64,000 bases of DNA from the NCBI GenBank assembly GCA_023425865.1, contig JAFABV010000054.1:40978-104977 (forward strand), given 5' to 3'. This DNA is from Bacteroidota bacterium. GTDB lineage: Bacteria; Bacteroidota; Bacteroidia; Bacteroidales; Bacteroidaceae. Below the pieces are notes generated by a model, which ran no database searches, had not been told where the DNA came from, and saw only the letters and a list, made by a program, of their open reading frames with translations. A program made the translations under genes and the position numbers. This document shows positions 1 through 9,055 of this stretch, one piece after another (within the stretch, counting starts at the first letter, position 1; each line of letters opens with the position of its first letter).

Positions 1-1
1 T

Positions 2-718
2 GGAAGTTATACCTGTGAGCTGGAAGCAGTTTCGGTGGATGGGGAAGTTCTTGCCCGGACAAGTTATCAATTTGAGCATGCGGTGCCATGGTACCTCTCT
101 ATCTGGGCTTTTGCCCTGTATGTGCTGGTAGGCTTCCTTGTCATTAGGAAATATGTGCAGTGGCACACGCGCAAAATCGTAGAGCGAAACCGGCATGAGG
201 CAGAGGAAGAACTCATGCGACAAAACCTGAAGGTGCTCGAACAGAAGCAGATTATCGCGGCACAACAGCAGATTATCATGGAGAACGAGCTGACGAGCAA
301 GAGCAAGGAACTGGCTACCATGGCATTCAAGATGGCTGTGCAGAAAGATAAGTCGGAGGTGTTGCGAGAGGGATTGCTGGAAAAGAAGCGAAAGGGAATA
401 TTGACAGACAAGGATTTCAAGGAGTTGATTACCACCGCCGAGGGCGAAGATTCTGAAGAAGTATGGAATATCTTCCAGCAGAACTTCGACCTCATTCACC
501 AAAACTTCTTCAGGAATCTCAGGACGAAATATCCCGACCTGACCGCTACTGACCTGAAGTTTTGCGCGCTGTTGCGGCTCAATCTCAACACCAAGGAAAT
601 CGCCAAGAACACCAACCTCACCATCAGGGGTGTGGAGGGTGCCCGCTATAGACTGAGAAAGAAACTGGGTATCAAGAACGACCAGTCGCTTACCGAGTTT
701 CTGATTGACCTGAAGTGA
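2..718 (+). CDS. Membrane-bound LuxR-type transcriptional regulator, C-terminal part (5' truncated by window edge)
   Basis: The reading frame is open from base 2, so the gene starts outside the window; the first internal start (GTG at 35) is not a credible start. The visible part begins with the end of a beta-rich extracytoplasmic region (probably a Y_Y_Y-type domain). It continues with one transmembrane helix (WYLSIWAFALYVLVGFLVI, about residues 30-48 of the visible part) and a long charged and Gln-rich coiled coil. It ends with a LuxR-like helix-turn-helix (DLTATDLKFCALLRLNLNTK followed by EIAKNTNLTIRGVEGARYRL). This build matches Bacteroidetes one-piece regulators that sense periplasmic glycans or stress and bind DNA in the cytosol. 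The ligand and target genes cannot be read from this fragment, and the next gene lies on the other strand. Confidence 0.8.
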   Translation, partial: GSYTCELEAVSVDGEVLARTSYQFEHAVPWYLSIWAFALYVLVGFLVIRKYVQWHTRKIVERNRHEAEEELMRQNLKVLEQKQIIAAQQQIIMENELTSKSKELATMAFKMAVQKDKSEVLREGLLEKKRKGILTDKDFKELITTAEGEDSEEVWNIFQQNFDLIHQNFFRNLRTKYPDLTATDLKFCALLRLNLNTKEIAKNTNLTIRGVEGARYRLRKKLGIKNDQSLTEFLIDLK

Positions 719-724
719 CGGACG

Positions 725-1627
725 TCAATGTGCTTTTTGTGATGCGGCTGTCACCATCCACGCGCTGGCCAATACCAGGATGAGGGCTACGGGTTTGTCC
801 CAGGTAAGGCTGTCTTGCCCGATGGCAATAGCCACAAAGGAGGCAACGATAGGTTGCAGGTTTGTGTACACGCTTACCGTGGTGGCCTGAAGATGGCGCA
901 TGGCGAAGGGTATGGCAAAATAGCCGGCCACGGTGGCAAAGATGACGATGAATGCCATCTCCAAGGCTCCGCTCCATTCCCACGCGCCGTTATACAGCGG
1001 AGCTGTCTGCAAGTCGTGCCAAGAGAAAGGCAGCACAGCGACCGTAGACACCAAAAACACCCATTTCATCTGTGTCACGGGAGTATATTTGGGCGACACC
1101 TTGCGCGTGATGATGAGGTACACGGCCCATGTCATCAGGCTGAGCACGGCCAATCCAATGCCTAACAGGTCGTTGCTGCCCTTGCCTCCTTGCCATCCCA
1201 TCACCACCATGAGCAAGGCACCGGCGATGCCGACTAACACACCGATGATGCCACGTGTGGTGAGGCGCTCGCCAATGAGGAGGGTCGCGCAGAGCAATGT
1301 AGCGACGGGGGTGAGGGTGGCAATGACGCTGAAATATACAGGACTTGTAAAATGCAGTGCCCAGGCGGTAAGTGTCTGTGAGACGACAAAGCCTAACAGT
1401 CCGCCCAGCATGATGACCAAGAGGTCACGACGCTCGACATGCTCCTTGGGCATCCATAGCGAGAGCAGCCAGAAAATGGCCGCGGCACCGATGCAGCGAG
1501 TGGCCATATAAGCCATGGGTGACACCCATTGGTCGAGCAAGAGTTTGGTAACTGGTATGCCAAGTCCGAAAATCACGTTGGCCAACAGCACGGCGGCGTG
1601 GCCTTCTATTTTTGTTCTTTCCATCAT
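725..1627 (-). CDS. EamA/DMT-family transporter (drug/metabolite exporter)
   Basis: The 300-aa protein is almost entirely hydrophobic, with about ten predicted membrane helices arranged as two five-helix EamA repeats. The first begins near residue 10 (HAAVLLANVIFGLGIPVTKL) and the second near residue 155 (LLGIGLAVLSLMTWAVYLII). The family exports metabolites or amino acids across the inner membrane; the substrate is not predictable. The protein starts MM, so translation may begin at 1627 or 1624. A good Bacteroidetes promoter lies immediately upstream and leaves almost no leader. It is divergent from pncB, and its stop is 6 bp from the stop of the convergent regulator at the left edge. Confidence 0.9.
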   Translation of the reverse strand: MMERTKIEGHAAVLLANVIFGLGIPVTKLLLDQWVSPMAYMATRCIGAAAIFWLLSLWMPKEHVERRDLLVIMLGGLLGFVVSQTLTAWALHFTSPVYFSVIATLTPVATLLCATLLIGERLTTRGIIGVLVGIAGALLMVVMGWQGGKGSNDLLGIGLAVLSLMTWAVYLIITRKVSPKYTPVTQMKWVFLVSTVAVLPFSWHDLQTAPLYNGAWEWSGALEMAFIVIFATVAGYFAIPFAMRHLQATTVSVYTNLQPIVASFVAIAIGQDSLTWDKPVALILVLASAWMVTAASQKAH

Positions 1628-1631
1628 GGGG

Positions 1632-1663
1632 CAAAGTTAGAAATATTTTGACGGCGGGGCAAA
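1632..1663 (-). promoter_or_regulatory. Bacteroidetes-type promoter of the DMT gene
   Basis: On the minus strand, TTTG (1663-1660) is followed after exactly 20 bases by TAACTTTG (1639-1632), which fits the -33 TTTG / -7 TAnnTTTG consensus for the Bacteroidetes housekeeping sigma factor. Transcription should start around 1624-1626, on top of the annotated start codons. Confidence 0.7.
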
Positions 1664-1724
1664 TATTCTCGCCTTTTATCTAAGATTGTGGGTGGCTTTC
1701 CCCCTCGTTTACCTTTATTTTCCT

Positions 1725-1732
1725 TATTTTTG
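1725..1732 (+). promoter_or_regulatory. Candidate -7 box (TATTTTTG) for pncB
   Basis: TATTTTTG fits TAnnTTTG. No convincing -33 box stands at the right distance, so this is a weak call. It would give a leader of about 90 nt containing a GGACC-GTGT-GGGTCC hairpin (1782-1796) before the start codon. Confidence 0.4.
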
Positions 1733-1829
1733 CAAAATGGCAGTTGCGCTGCGCAAAGGCGCAGGCTCGGCCTGGACAGGCGCGGACCGTGTGGGTCCAC
1801 GGCTGTCATCATCACATACAAGATAAACC

Positions 1830-3038
1830 ATGCGACAGATCATCAATCATTTTACCGACGACGACCTTTATAAGTTCTCTATGTGCTGTGCCGTCATCGA
1901 CAATTATCCCCGTGCCCAAGTGAAATACGCCTTCGTCGACCGGCACAACACCACGTACCCGAAGGGTTTCGACCAACTGGTGAGAGACCAGGTGAAGATG
2001 CTGGAGGAGGTGGTCATCACCGATGAGGAAATAGAGTTCATGAAAGAGAAATGCGCTTATATTCCCCATTGGTTTTATACGTACATGAAAGGTTTTAGGT
2101 ATCAAGCAGAATGGGTAGACGTGCGCCAAGACGAGGAAGGCCACCTGAGCATCGTGTTTGAGGGAAACTGGTCGGACACCATTCTGCTGGAGGTGAAGGT
2201 GCTGGCCATCATCTCAGAACTGTATTATATGGTGACAGGCCAGGACGAGCGGTTCGACTACGACGACTACTACCAGCGGTCTTACCGCAAGGCTGAGAAA
2301 CTGCTGGGGGCGGGGTGCATATACTCGGATTTCGGCACACGGCGGCGGGCGTCGTTCGAGGCCGAGGACACCGCCGTGCGGGCTTTCCGCGACTGCCAGC
2401 AATCGCGCGCCGACTGGGCGGGTCGGTTTGTGGGCACGAGCAACGTGTATATCGCCATGAAGCATGGGCTCACGCCGGTGGGCACCATGGCGCATGAGTT
2501 TGTGTGTGCCATAGGTGGCATGTTTGGGCCGCAGATGGCCAACCACCTGGCCATGAACGCCTGGCGCAACACCTTCCGCGGGGCACTGGGAACCTATCTC
2601 TACGACAGCTACGGCTGGGAGATCTTTGCGCTCAACTTCTCGGAAGACTTCGCCAACCTCTTCAAGGGGCTTCGGGTTGACAGTGGCGACAACCGGCATG
2701 AGCTGCAGCGTATCGTGGAGAAATACCAGTCGTTAGGCATCGACTCGCGCACCAAGCAGGTGATCTTCTCGAACGCGCTCACCACCGACGATGCCATCGC
2801 CATTCAGCAGTATGCCAAGGAACTGTGCCAGCCGTCGTATGGCATCGGCACGCATTTCACCAACGACTTCCCGGGGGTGCAGCCCATGAACACGGTCATC
2901 AAGCTGGTGGCGGTGAAGATCACCGAGGCATGGCCGTTCTATAACGACACGTGTAAGCTGTCGGAGGATACGGGCAAGCATACCGGCAAGCCCGAGGTGG
3001 TGCGGCGGTTTATGGAGGCACTGCATATCGAAGCGTGA
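1830..3038 (+). CDS. pncB: Nicotinate phosphoribosyltransferase
   Basis: The 402-aa length is normal for this enzyme, which joins nicotinate to PRPP, with ATP hydrolysis, to make nicotinate mononucleotide in the NAD salvage (Preiss-Handler) pathway in the cytosol. Diagnostic features are the N-terminal HFTDDDLYKFSMCCAV, the region around KHGLTPVGTMAHEF (about residues 210-223) with the conserved histidine that is phosphorylated during catalysis, RVDSGD (about 281-286), and the C-terminal YGIGTHFTNDF. The start fits family alignments. It has its own upstream region and no operon partner; it is a housekeeping gene next to the PULs rather than part of them. Confidence 0.96.
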   Translation: MRQIINHFTDDDLYKFSMCCAVIDNYPRAQVKYAFVDRHNTTYPKGFDQLVRDQVKMLEEVVITDEEIEFMKEKCAYIPHWFYTYMKGFRYQAEWVDVRQDEEGHLSIVFEGNWSDTILLEVKVLAIISELYYMVTGQDERFDYDDYYQRSYRKAEKLLGAGCIYSDFGTRRRASFEAEDTAVRAFRDCQQSRADWAGRFVGTSNVYIAMKHGLTPVGTMAHEFVCAIGGMFGPQMANHLAMNAWRNTFRGALGTYLYDSYGWEIFALNFSEDFANLFKGLRVDSGDNRHELQRIVEKYQSLGIDSRTKQVIFSNALTTDDAIAIQQYAKELCQPSYGIGTHFTNDFPGVQPMNTVIKLVAVKITEAWPFYNDTCKLSEDTGKHTGKPEVVRRFMEALHIEA

Positions 3039-3198
3039 AGCGAGACCAGAAGGACAGAATATGGAAGGATGGAAGAGGAAAAGGAGAAACAAAGCCGGCC
3101 GCAAGGCTGCCGGCTGGAGAAGCATGCGTCGATGCTCCGCCGGTGTGAGAGTCACGACTATATCGCGCGCTGCTTTTATATGGTGACGATGGCCACCG

Positions 3199-3662
3199 AA
3201 GGGCGTTGGGATAAGATGAGCATGCAAACAGTTCCCGGCTGTCACTGTCGTTTGCCCCTGTAAGACAGAAAGCTGTCGCCTCTCCTGCGGCGTTGCGCAG
3301 CCAGGGTAACTTGTCCCCCGTGACACCAGCCCCATGTATCAGTATCCACATACCCTCCGTGGCGTCTTGTCCAAGCCACCTTCCTGGCCACGGTTACCAC
3401 TCTGCACGTCGCCCCTTCTCCATGCCTACGTCCAACCGTTCGCACGTGACAGTCCGATAATTCTATATGAAACCATCCGGTAATTCTATATGAAACCATC
3501 CGATAATTCTATATAAAACCATCCGATGGTTCTATATAAAACCATCATATCATTCTATATAGAATCATCCGATGACTTGGGGCTTCTCATTTAGCCCGCC
3601 CGCCCTTGCCATAGGCGCGGAAGGCGGTTGAAACGGCAGCTTGGGGGCTCATAACTGCCATC
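3199..3662. mobile_element. Dispersed intergenic repeat, copy R1 (one end recognisable)
   Basis: This region is homologous, in the opposite orientation, to copy R2 (16530-17057) and to copy R3 (31411-31994). Its left end (3199-3237) matches the terminal inverted repeat of R2 (GTTGGGATAAGATGAGCATG). It holds a five-unit array of 23-bp palindromic repeats (3454-3568) and a conserved flank with GGGGCTTCTC and GAAACGGCAGCTT. The matching right terminal repeat is missing, so the copy is truncated or diverged there. The rest of the 3039-3740 gap shows only a short GC-rich hairpin (3093-3115) after pncB. Confidence 0.7.
3454..3568. repeat. Tandem array R1: 5 x 23-bp palindromic unit
   Basis: Five consecutive 23-bp units start at 3454, 3477, 3500, 3523 and 3546. 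The consensus is CCGATGGTTCTATATGAAACCAT, of which the inner 20 bases (ATGGTT...AACCAT) are a near-perfect palindrome. The last unit carries the perfect palindrome ATTCTATATAGAAT. Confidence 0.92.
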
Positions 3663-3740
3663 TATGCCAATGACCCGACAACGGCTGATGATGATATAAA
3701 CCAAGCCCGCCGTCACCGCCTTTGGCCATCCTGTATCTGC

Positions 3741-6071
3741 CTATTGTAATTCAAACCTCACTACGGTAGGGACTTTCTGCCCTGCCGTCGTCACGCTCAG
3801 CGTCACGGGCGTGGCGCCACCCTCCACACCGCGGATGATGACCTGCGCCTGCCCCATGAATGCCGCAATCTCGGCATGACGGCGGTCGGACCCTTGCGGA
3901 CGCTCGGCCTGCTTATACGCCGGGTCGCCGTTGCCCCATCCCAACAGCTCGGCCGAGCCGTCGAGAGAAATCATGATGTTGTCGCAGGCATCGGGAACGG
4001 TGCGCCCCTTGGCGTCGACCAGCGTGAGGTCTACCACGGCAATGTCCTGTCCGTCGGCTCGCAGCGTCTGCTTGCTGACCTTGAGCGTCACTTTGGCTGC
4101 GGGTCCGGTGGTCTCCACCCGTTGCGTCATCACCCGCTTGCCCTGTCGGTACCCGTAGGCCACGAGCCGTCCGGGACGATAGGTCGTGTGCCATACCAGA
4201 TGACCGTCGCGGGGCATCGCCTGCCGCCCGAGCGACTTACCATCCTGCGTAAGCTCCACCTCATCCATGTTCGAATAGGCCCACACCTCCACCTGCTGTC
4301 CTTCGCGGCCCTTGAGGTTCCAGTGGGGGAAGATATGCAGCACGGGCTCTGCGGTCCATGCCGCCTGCAGATACCATGCCTCGTCTTTGGGAAATCCGCA
4401 ATAGTCGAGGATGCCAAACTGCGACCCCGTGGCTGGCCACTTCATGGGGTTAGGCTCACCCCGGTAGTCGAAGCCCGTCCAGTAGAACAGTCCGCCAGCC
4501 CAGCTGTTGTCACGATAAAACTTCCATCCGCGCTCAATGACATTCTTTTCGCCCTGCGACCTCTCCTCGCCCTCGCGGTTGATGCTAACCATCCATCCGC
4601 GCAGTGAGTCGGTGGCATAGACGTTGCGCGTGCCGCAGCCTGTGGTCTCCTCGGTGCCCACCACCAGCCAGTCGGGATATTCGCGGTGGCGGCGGTCCAC
4701 ATCGTTCTGTACGATATAGTTGTAGCCATGCACGTCCACTTGCTTCACGATGCCGAATCCCCCGCTGTTGCCGTATGTATAAGGACGGCTGTCATCGATC
4801 TGCCGGGCATAGTCGATCATCGTGCGGGCAATCTTCTCCCCCTTGTCACCACTCTCTATCCACCACTCCTCATTGCCGATGCTCCACATGATGACCGACG
4901 GATGGTTGCGGTGGCTCACGATCATACGCCGCAGCAGGTCGAGATGCTCATGGTTGACGCCCATCAGCCGGTTCTCGTCGATGACCATCACGCCCATCGA
5001 GTCGCACACCTCGAGCATGGCGGGCGATGCCGGGTTGTGCGAGCAGCGTATAGCGTTCATGCCCAAGGCCTTGAGGCGTGCCACGCGATATTCCCACAGC
5101 GCCTTGGGCACAGCCACCCCCACGCCCGCGTGGTCGAGGTGCAGGTTGGCGCCGCGCAGCTTGATGGGCTGGCCGTTGAGGCGAATGCCCTGCCGGGCAT
5201 CGTAGGTGAGCGTGCGAAGTCCCACTTTTGTCGTCACCACGTCTTCGCCGCCCGGCGTGGCGGTGCGCAGGGTGTAGAGATACGGGTCGTCGGGGCTCCA
5301 TAGACGCGGCTGACTGATGGTGAGTACGCCGCGACCCTGTGCCACTACCCTGCCCGCTGCGTCGGTGAGCGTGTTGAGGCAGCTGTCGGTGCTCACGACG
5401 TTGACCTGCAGACGGCCGTCGTGCCAGACGTAGCTCACATCGTCGATATAATGTCGTGCGTCGCGCTTGATGAGCCACACGTCGCGGTAGATGCCCGCGC
5501 CCTCGTAGTACCATCCCTCCTCCACGGAGGCATCGCAGCGCACGGTCAGCAGGTTGTCGCCGCCGTAGTTGAGATAGGGCGACAAATCATACACTTGTGT
5601 GGCGTAACCGCTGGACTCATGGCCCAGATAAAAACCGTTGCAGAACACCTGCGCGTTGCGGAAAATGCCGTCGAAGCGCACGGCGATATGCCGCCCCTCG
5701 TCGGCCTTGTCGATGGTAAAGCGCTTGCGATACCATCCCACCGAGTGCCGCGGATATTTCCAGCCCACCTGCTTGTAGCCGTGCGAGTGGCTGGCCTCGC
5801 TGCTGTAGGGCAGGTCGACCACCCAATCGTGCGGCAGGTTGACGTGCGTCCAGGCTGAGTCGTTGAACTGCACCCAGGCGGGGCCTTGGTTCTGGCCCAC
5901 GGCCTTCGACAAAAAGGTGAAGTATTCGGTGCCGTGGCCGAAGTCTTCGGCCATCGAGGCGGCATGTCCCAGATGGAACGTCCAGTTGTTGTTGAGCAAC
6001 AGTGTTTGGCGCTGGGCACGTGTAGTGCAGACAAGTGCCATGAAGCAGAGTGCCAGAAGGATACGTGTCAT
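3741..6071 (-). CDS. Secreted beta-galactosidase-like glycoside hydrolase, family GH2
   Basis: The 776-aa protein has a signal peptide (MTRILLALCFMALVCTTRAQ). It then shows a jelly-roll sugar-binding domain (about 25-195), an immunoglobulin-like domain (about 200-295) and a TIM barrel (about 300-590), as in GH2. The acid/base glutamate sits in WSIGNEEWW (about residue 399) and the nucleophile probably in VVGTEETTG (about residue 473). C-terminal beta-sandwich domains follow, including an Ig-like one (KVTLKVSKQTLRADGQDIAV). It is last in the minus arm of PUL 1, 17 bp after the GH31 gene, and should trim galactose (or a similar sugar) from side chains in the periplasm. The exact sugar is inferred. 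Confidence 0.88.
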   Translation of the reverse strand: MTRILLALCFMALVCTTRAQRQTLLLNNNWTFHLGHAASMAEDFGHGTEYFTFLSKAVGQNQGPAWVQFNDSAWTHVNLPHDWVVDLPYSSEASHSHGYKQVGWKYPRHSVGWYRKRFTIDKADEGRHIAVRFDGIFRNAQVFCNGFYLGHESSGYATQVYDLSPYLNYGGDNLLTVRCDASVEEGWYYEGAGIYRDVWLIKRDARHYIDDVSYVWHDGRLQVNVVSTDSCLNTLTDAAGRVVAQGRGVLTISQPRLWSPDDPYLYTLRTATPGGEDVVTTKVGLRTLTYDARQGIRLNGQPIKLRGANLHLDHAGVGVAVPKALWEYRVARLKALGMNAIRCSHNPASPAMLEVCDSMGVMVIDENRLMGVNHEHLDLLRRMIVSHRNHPSVIMWSIGNEEWWIESGDKGEKIARTMIDYARQIDDSRPYTYGNSGGFGIVKQVDVHGYNYIVQNDVDRRHREYPDWLVVGTEETTGCGTRNVYATDSLRGWMVSINREGEERSQGEKNVIERGWKFYRDNSWAGGLFYWTGFDYRGEPNPMKWPATGSQFGILDYCGFPKDEAWYLQAAWTAEPVLHIFPHWNLKGREGQQVEVWAYSNMDEVELTQDGKSLGRQAMPRDGHLVWHTTYRPGRLVAYGYRQGKRVMTQRVETTGPAAKVTLKVSKQTLRADGQDIAVVDLTLVDAKGRTVPDACDNIMISLDGSAELLGWGNGDPAYKQAERPQGSDRRHAEIAAFMGQAQVIIRGVEGGATPVTLSVTTAGQKVPTVVRFELQ

Positions 6072-6088
6072 GATTCAATTGGTGGGAT

Positions 6089-9037
6089 TTACAGTTTCAC
6101 CGTCACGGCCTTGCCGTTATAGTTTATCATTTTGCCCTCGGGGTTGTCGAGGTTGAGGGCTCGGGGCTGGGTCTTGCTCACCGTCACGATGTTGAATCGG
6201 CGGCTCTTGAGCATGCCGTCGAAGGCTCCCTGACGCTTGCCGATGATGAGGGTGCGGGTGGCCTGGCTGTAGTGGATGTCGATGGTGGCGTACTTGCCGC
6301 GCTCGTAATTGTAATTGGTGCCCTCGTCCTCGTAGAGCTGGAAGTCGGCGTCGCGACCCTCGTAGACGTAGAGGTTGATGAGTTCGGCCTTCTTCTGATC
6401 GCTCCATTCCATCTCCGGTCCGAAGGGTATGATGCTGCCCTCGGGCACGTAGACCGGTATCTTGTCGAAGGGCGCGTCGACGATGAGGCGCTGGCCGCCC
6501 TCCACAAACTCGCCCGTGTAGAGGTCGTACCATCCGCGCTGGGCGGGGAAGTAGACGCTGCGGTTGCGCGCCTTGTAGTAGCCCACGGGGCAGGCCATGA
6601 GCGACGGGCCGAACATCCACTGGTCTTTGATGTCGTAGATGGCCGGGTCGCCGTTGAAGTCCATCACCAGGCCGCGCATCATGGTGTAGTCGCGGAAGTG
6701 TACCCATCCGGCCATGGAGTAGAGGTAGGGCATGAGACGGTAGCGCAGGCGGTCGTAGGCCACGATGGTCTTGTAGGCCGGGTGGTCTTCGGGTGCGATG
6801 TTCCATACCTCGCGCAGGGGCCACTGGCCGTGGGCGCGGTACAGGGGGATGAAACAGCCGAACTGGTTCCAGCGGGCCTGCAGCTCGCGCCACTCCTTGA
6901 GGTCCTCGGTCTCGAGGCCGTCTTTGTCATACTGCTGCTGTGCGGCCACGTAGCGGTTCTCGACGCAGAAGCCACCCTGGTCCATGCCCCAGAAGGGCAG
7001 TCCGGCCATTGAGTAGTTGAGTCCGGCGGTCATCTGTGCCCGCATGTCTTCCCAGCGGGTGGCGATGTCTCCGCTCCAGGTGGCGGTAGAGTAGCGCTGC
7101 TCGCCGGCGAAGCCGCTGCGGGTGAGCAGGAACACGCGCTGGTTGGGGTTCACGCTGCGTTGTCCATGGTAGATGGCGTCGGCATTGACGATGGAGTAGG
7201 CGTTGAAGTATTCGGTCGAGGTGCCCAGTGCCGTGGGGCCCGAGAGGGCCTTGCGGTACCACATCGGCGTGCAGTCGCGCACGTTGGGCTCAGAGGCATC
7301 CATCCACCAGGCGTCGATGCCAAACTTGTATTTGGTGTAGAGGTTGTCGTTCATCTGCCGCCAGAACATCTTGCGTGCCCCGGCATCGTAGGCGTCGTAG
7401 AACGAGCCGGCGTAGCCCAACCAGTCGTGTATGTCGTCTTCGATGGCCTGGTGGTACATCCATCCCTTGGCGTCGAGTTCCTTGTAGTTGGCCACTGACG
7501 AGTAAAATTTGGGCCAGACAGAAATCATGAACCGACCGTTCATGCGGTGTACATTGTCGAGCATGGCCTGTGGGTCGGGGTAGCGCGAGGCTTCGAAGGT
7601 ATGGTCGCCCCAGCTGTCGAGCTTCCAGTAGTTCCAGTCTTGCACGATATTGTCTACAGGAATATGTCGACGGCGGAACTCAGCCAGTGTGTTTTCAATC
7701 TCTTCTGCGGTTTTGTAGCGCTCGCGACTCTGCCAGAAGCCCAAAGTCCATTTGGGGTAGACCTGCGCCTTGCCCGTGAGTGTGCGGTAGCCCGCGATTA
7801 CCTCGTCGGCGTTGCGCCCGGCGATGAAGTAGTAGTCCATGTCCTTGGCCATCTCGCTCCAGATGCTTATGCGGCCTTGCTGCTCGGCCGTCTGCGGCTT
7901 GGCCACGCGCAGACCGCAGTAGCTCACGCCGCCGTCGGGCTGCCATTCCACGCGAATCTGCGTCTTGCGCCCGGCCTGCAGTGGGAAGGTGAACTTCCAG
8001 GTGTTGGGGTTCCAGGCCGTGCGCCAGCGCTCGGCCACGGCCTCGCGGCCGTCGATGTAAATTTTGATGTAGCCCGCATAGTAAAGGATGAAGTGGTAGT
8101 TGTCGGTGGCGGGAGCCTCGATGAAGCCTTCGTACACCACGTTGGCGCCGTTGAGGTCGAAGCCCTTGGGAAGGTTCTTGATGCCTCCGGGCTCGGTGGC
8201 ATTGGCCAGCTTAGAGGCGGTGGGCGTGTCGAACTCATAGTAGAGACTGTCTTCATCGCGCACGACGCGCTTGCCCAGCTTATCGGTGTAGGTGCCGGTG
8301 AGGTGTCCGGCGCGCCCCTGACGGTCGTAGAGCCTGAAGGCCCGGTGCAGTTGCTGGTAGTCCTCGGGATTGCCCCAGCGGCAATAGCTGTAGCTGTCCC
8401 ATAGCAGTCCGTAGTTCTTGTTGCTCAGTACGAAGGGCACCGACACCTTGGTGTTGTATTGGAAGAGATCCTCGTTCTTGCCCTTCATGTTGAGTTCTTC
8501 GGACTGGTGCTGCCCCAGTCCGTAGAATGCCTCGTCGGCCGGACTGTCGAAGAGGGCGTGCCACGTCCAGCCGTGTTTGTCGGCCTCCTTCACCTTGGCG
8601 ATGTCTACGCCAATCTCGCGGTCGGGCACGGTATAGGGGGTGAGCGTCTTGCCGCCCTGTTCGGCCTCGGCGAGCCAGAGCTTACCGTTGCTGTCTCTGA
8701 ACACCACGCGCCCGGTGAGCGTGCTGACCTGTGCCTGCACGTCGGCCGTGGCCACCGTCACGATGTCGTTCTGGGCACTCACCTTGAAGTCGTTGTAGGC
8801 CTTTTGTGGCACGATGATGAGGCTCTGCTTCTGTGGGAAGGCCTCCTCGGCGGTGGCCTCCACGCGAATGATCTTGCTGTTCTTGGGCTGCAGGCGCACC
8901 ATTCGTGGCACGCCGTTGCCGCTGTTTCTGACGTTTACTGTCACGGTGTTGCCCTCGCGCTGATAGTCTTGTGCCCATAGGCCCATGGGGGCGAGGAGCA
9001 GTGCTGCCAGTGAGGTGAAGAGATAGATAGGTTTCAT
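6089..9037 (-). CDS. Secreted GH31 glycoside hydrolase with PA14 insert, probably alpha-xylosidase
   Basis: The protein is 982 aa with a signal peptide (MKPIYLFTSLAALLLAPMGLWAQ). An N-terminal GH31 beta-sandwich is interrupted by a PA14 domain (about residues 260-382, with FILYYAGYIKIYIDGREAV). The catalytic barrel follows, with the nucleophile Asp in DAWWMDASEPN (about residue 579) and the acid/base Asp in WSGDIATRWEDM (about 656). PA14-containing GH31 enzymes include alpha-xylosidases of xyloglucan loci; alpha-glucosidase or alpha-galactosidase activity cannot be excluded. It lies 18 bp after the AraC gene and 17 bp before GH2, in one minus-strand operon. With the GH5_4-like domain and GH2 it points to xyloglucan as a second substrate of PUL 1. 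Confidence 0.87.
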   Translation of the reverse strand: MKPIYLFTSLAALLLAPMGLWAQDYQREGNTVTVNVRNSGNGVPRMVRLQPKNSKIIRVEATAEEAFPQKQSLIIVPQKAYNDFKVSAQNDIVTVATADVQAQVSTLTGRVVFRDSNGKLWLAEAEQGGKTLTPYTVPDREIGVDIAKVKEADKHGWTWHALFDSPADEAFYGLGQHQSEELNMKGKNEDLFQYNTKVSVPFVLSNKNYGLLWDSYSYCRWGNPEDYQQLHRAFRLYDRQGRAGHLTGTYTDKLGKRVVRDEDSLYYEFDTPTASKLANATEPGGIKNLPKGFDLNGANVVYEGFIEAPATDNYHFILYYAGYIKIYIDGREAVAERWRTAWNPNTWKFTFPLQAGRKTQIRVEWQPDGGVSYCGLRVAKPQTAEQQGRISIWSEMAKDMDYYFIAGRNADEVIAGYRTLTGKAQVYPKWTLGFWQSRERYKTAEEIENTLAEFRRRHIPVDNIVQDWNYWKLDSWGDHTFEASRYPDPQAMLDNVHRMNGRFMISVWPKFYSSVANYKELDAKGWMYHQAIEDDIHDWLGYAGSFYDAYDAGARKMFWRQMNDNLYTKYKFGIDAWWMDASEPNVRDCTPMWYRKALSGPTALGTSTEYFNAYSIVNADAIYHGQRSVNPNQRVFLLTRSGFAGEQRYSTATWSGDIATRWEDMRAQMTAGLNYSMAGLPFWGMDQGGFCVENRYVAAQQQYDKDGLETEDLKEWRELQARWNQFGCFIPLYRAHGQWPLREVWNIAPEDHPAYKTIVAYDRLRYRLMPYLYSMAGWVHFRDYTMMRGLVMDFNGDPAIYDIKDQWMFGPSLMACPVGYYKARNRSVYFPAQRGWYDLYTGEFVEGGQRLIVDAPFDKIPVYVPEGSIIPFGPEMEWSDQKKAELINLYVYEGRDADFQLYEDEGTNYNYERGKYATIDIHYSQATRTLIIGKRQGAFDGMLKSRRFNIVTVSKTQPRALNLDNPEGKMINYNGKAVTVKL

Positions 9038-9055
9038 GGATAGGGTGGTAAGCGA

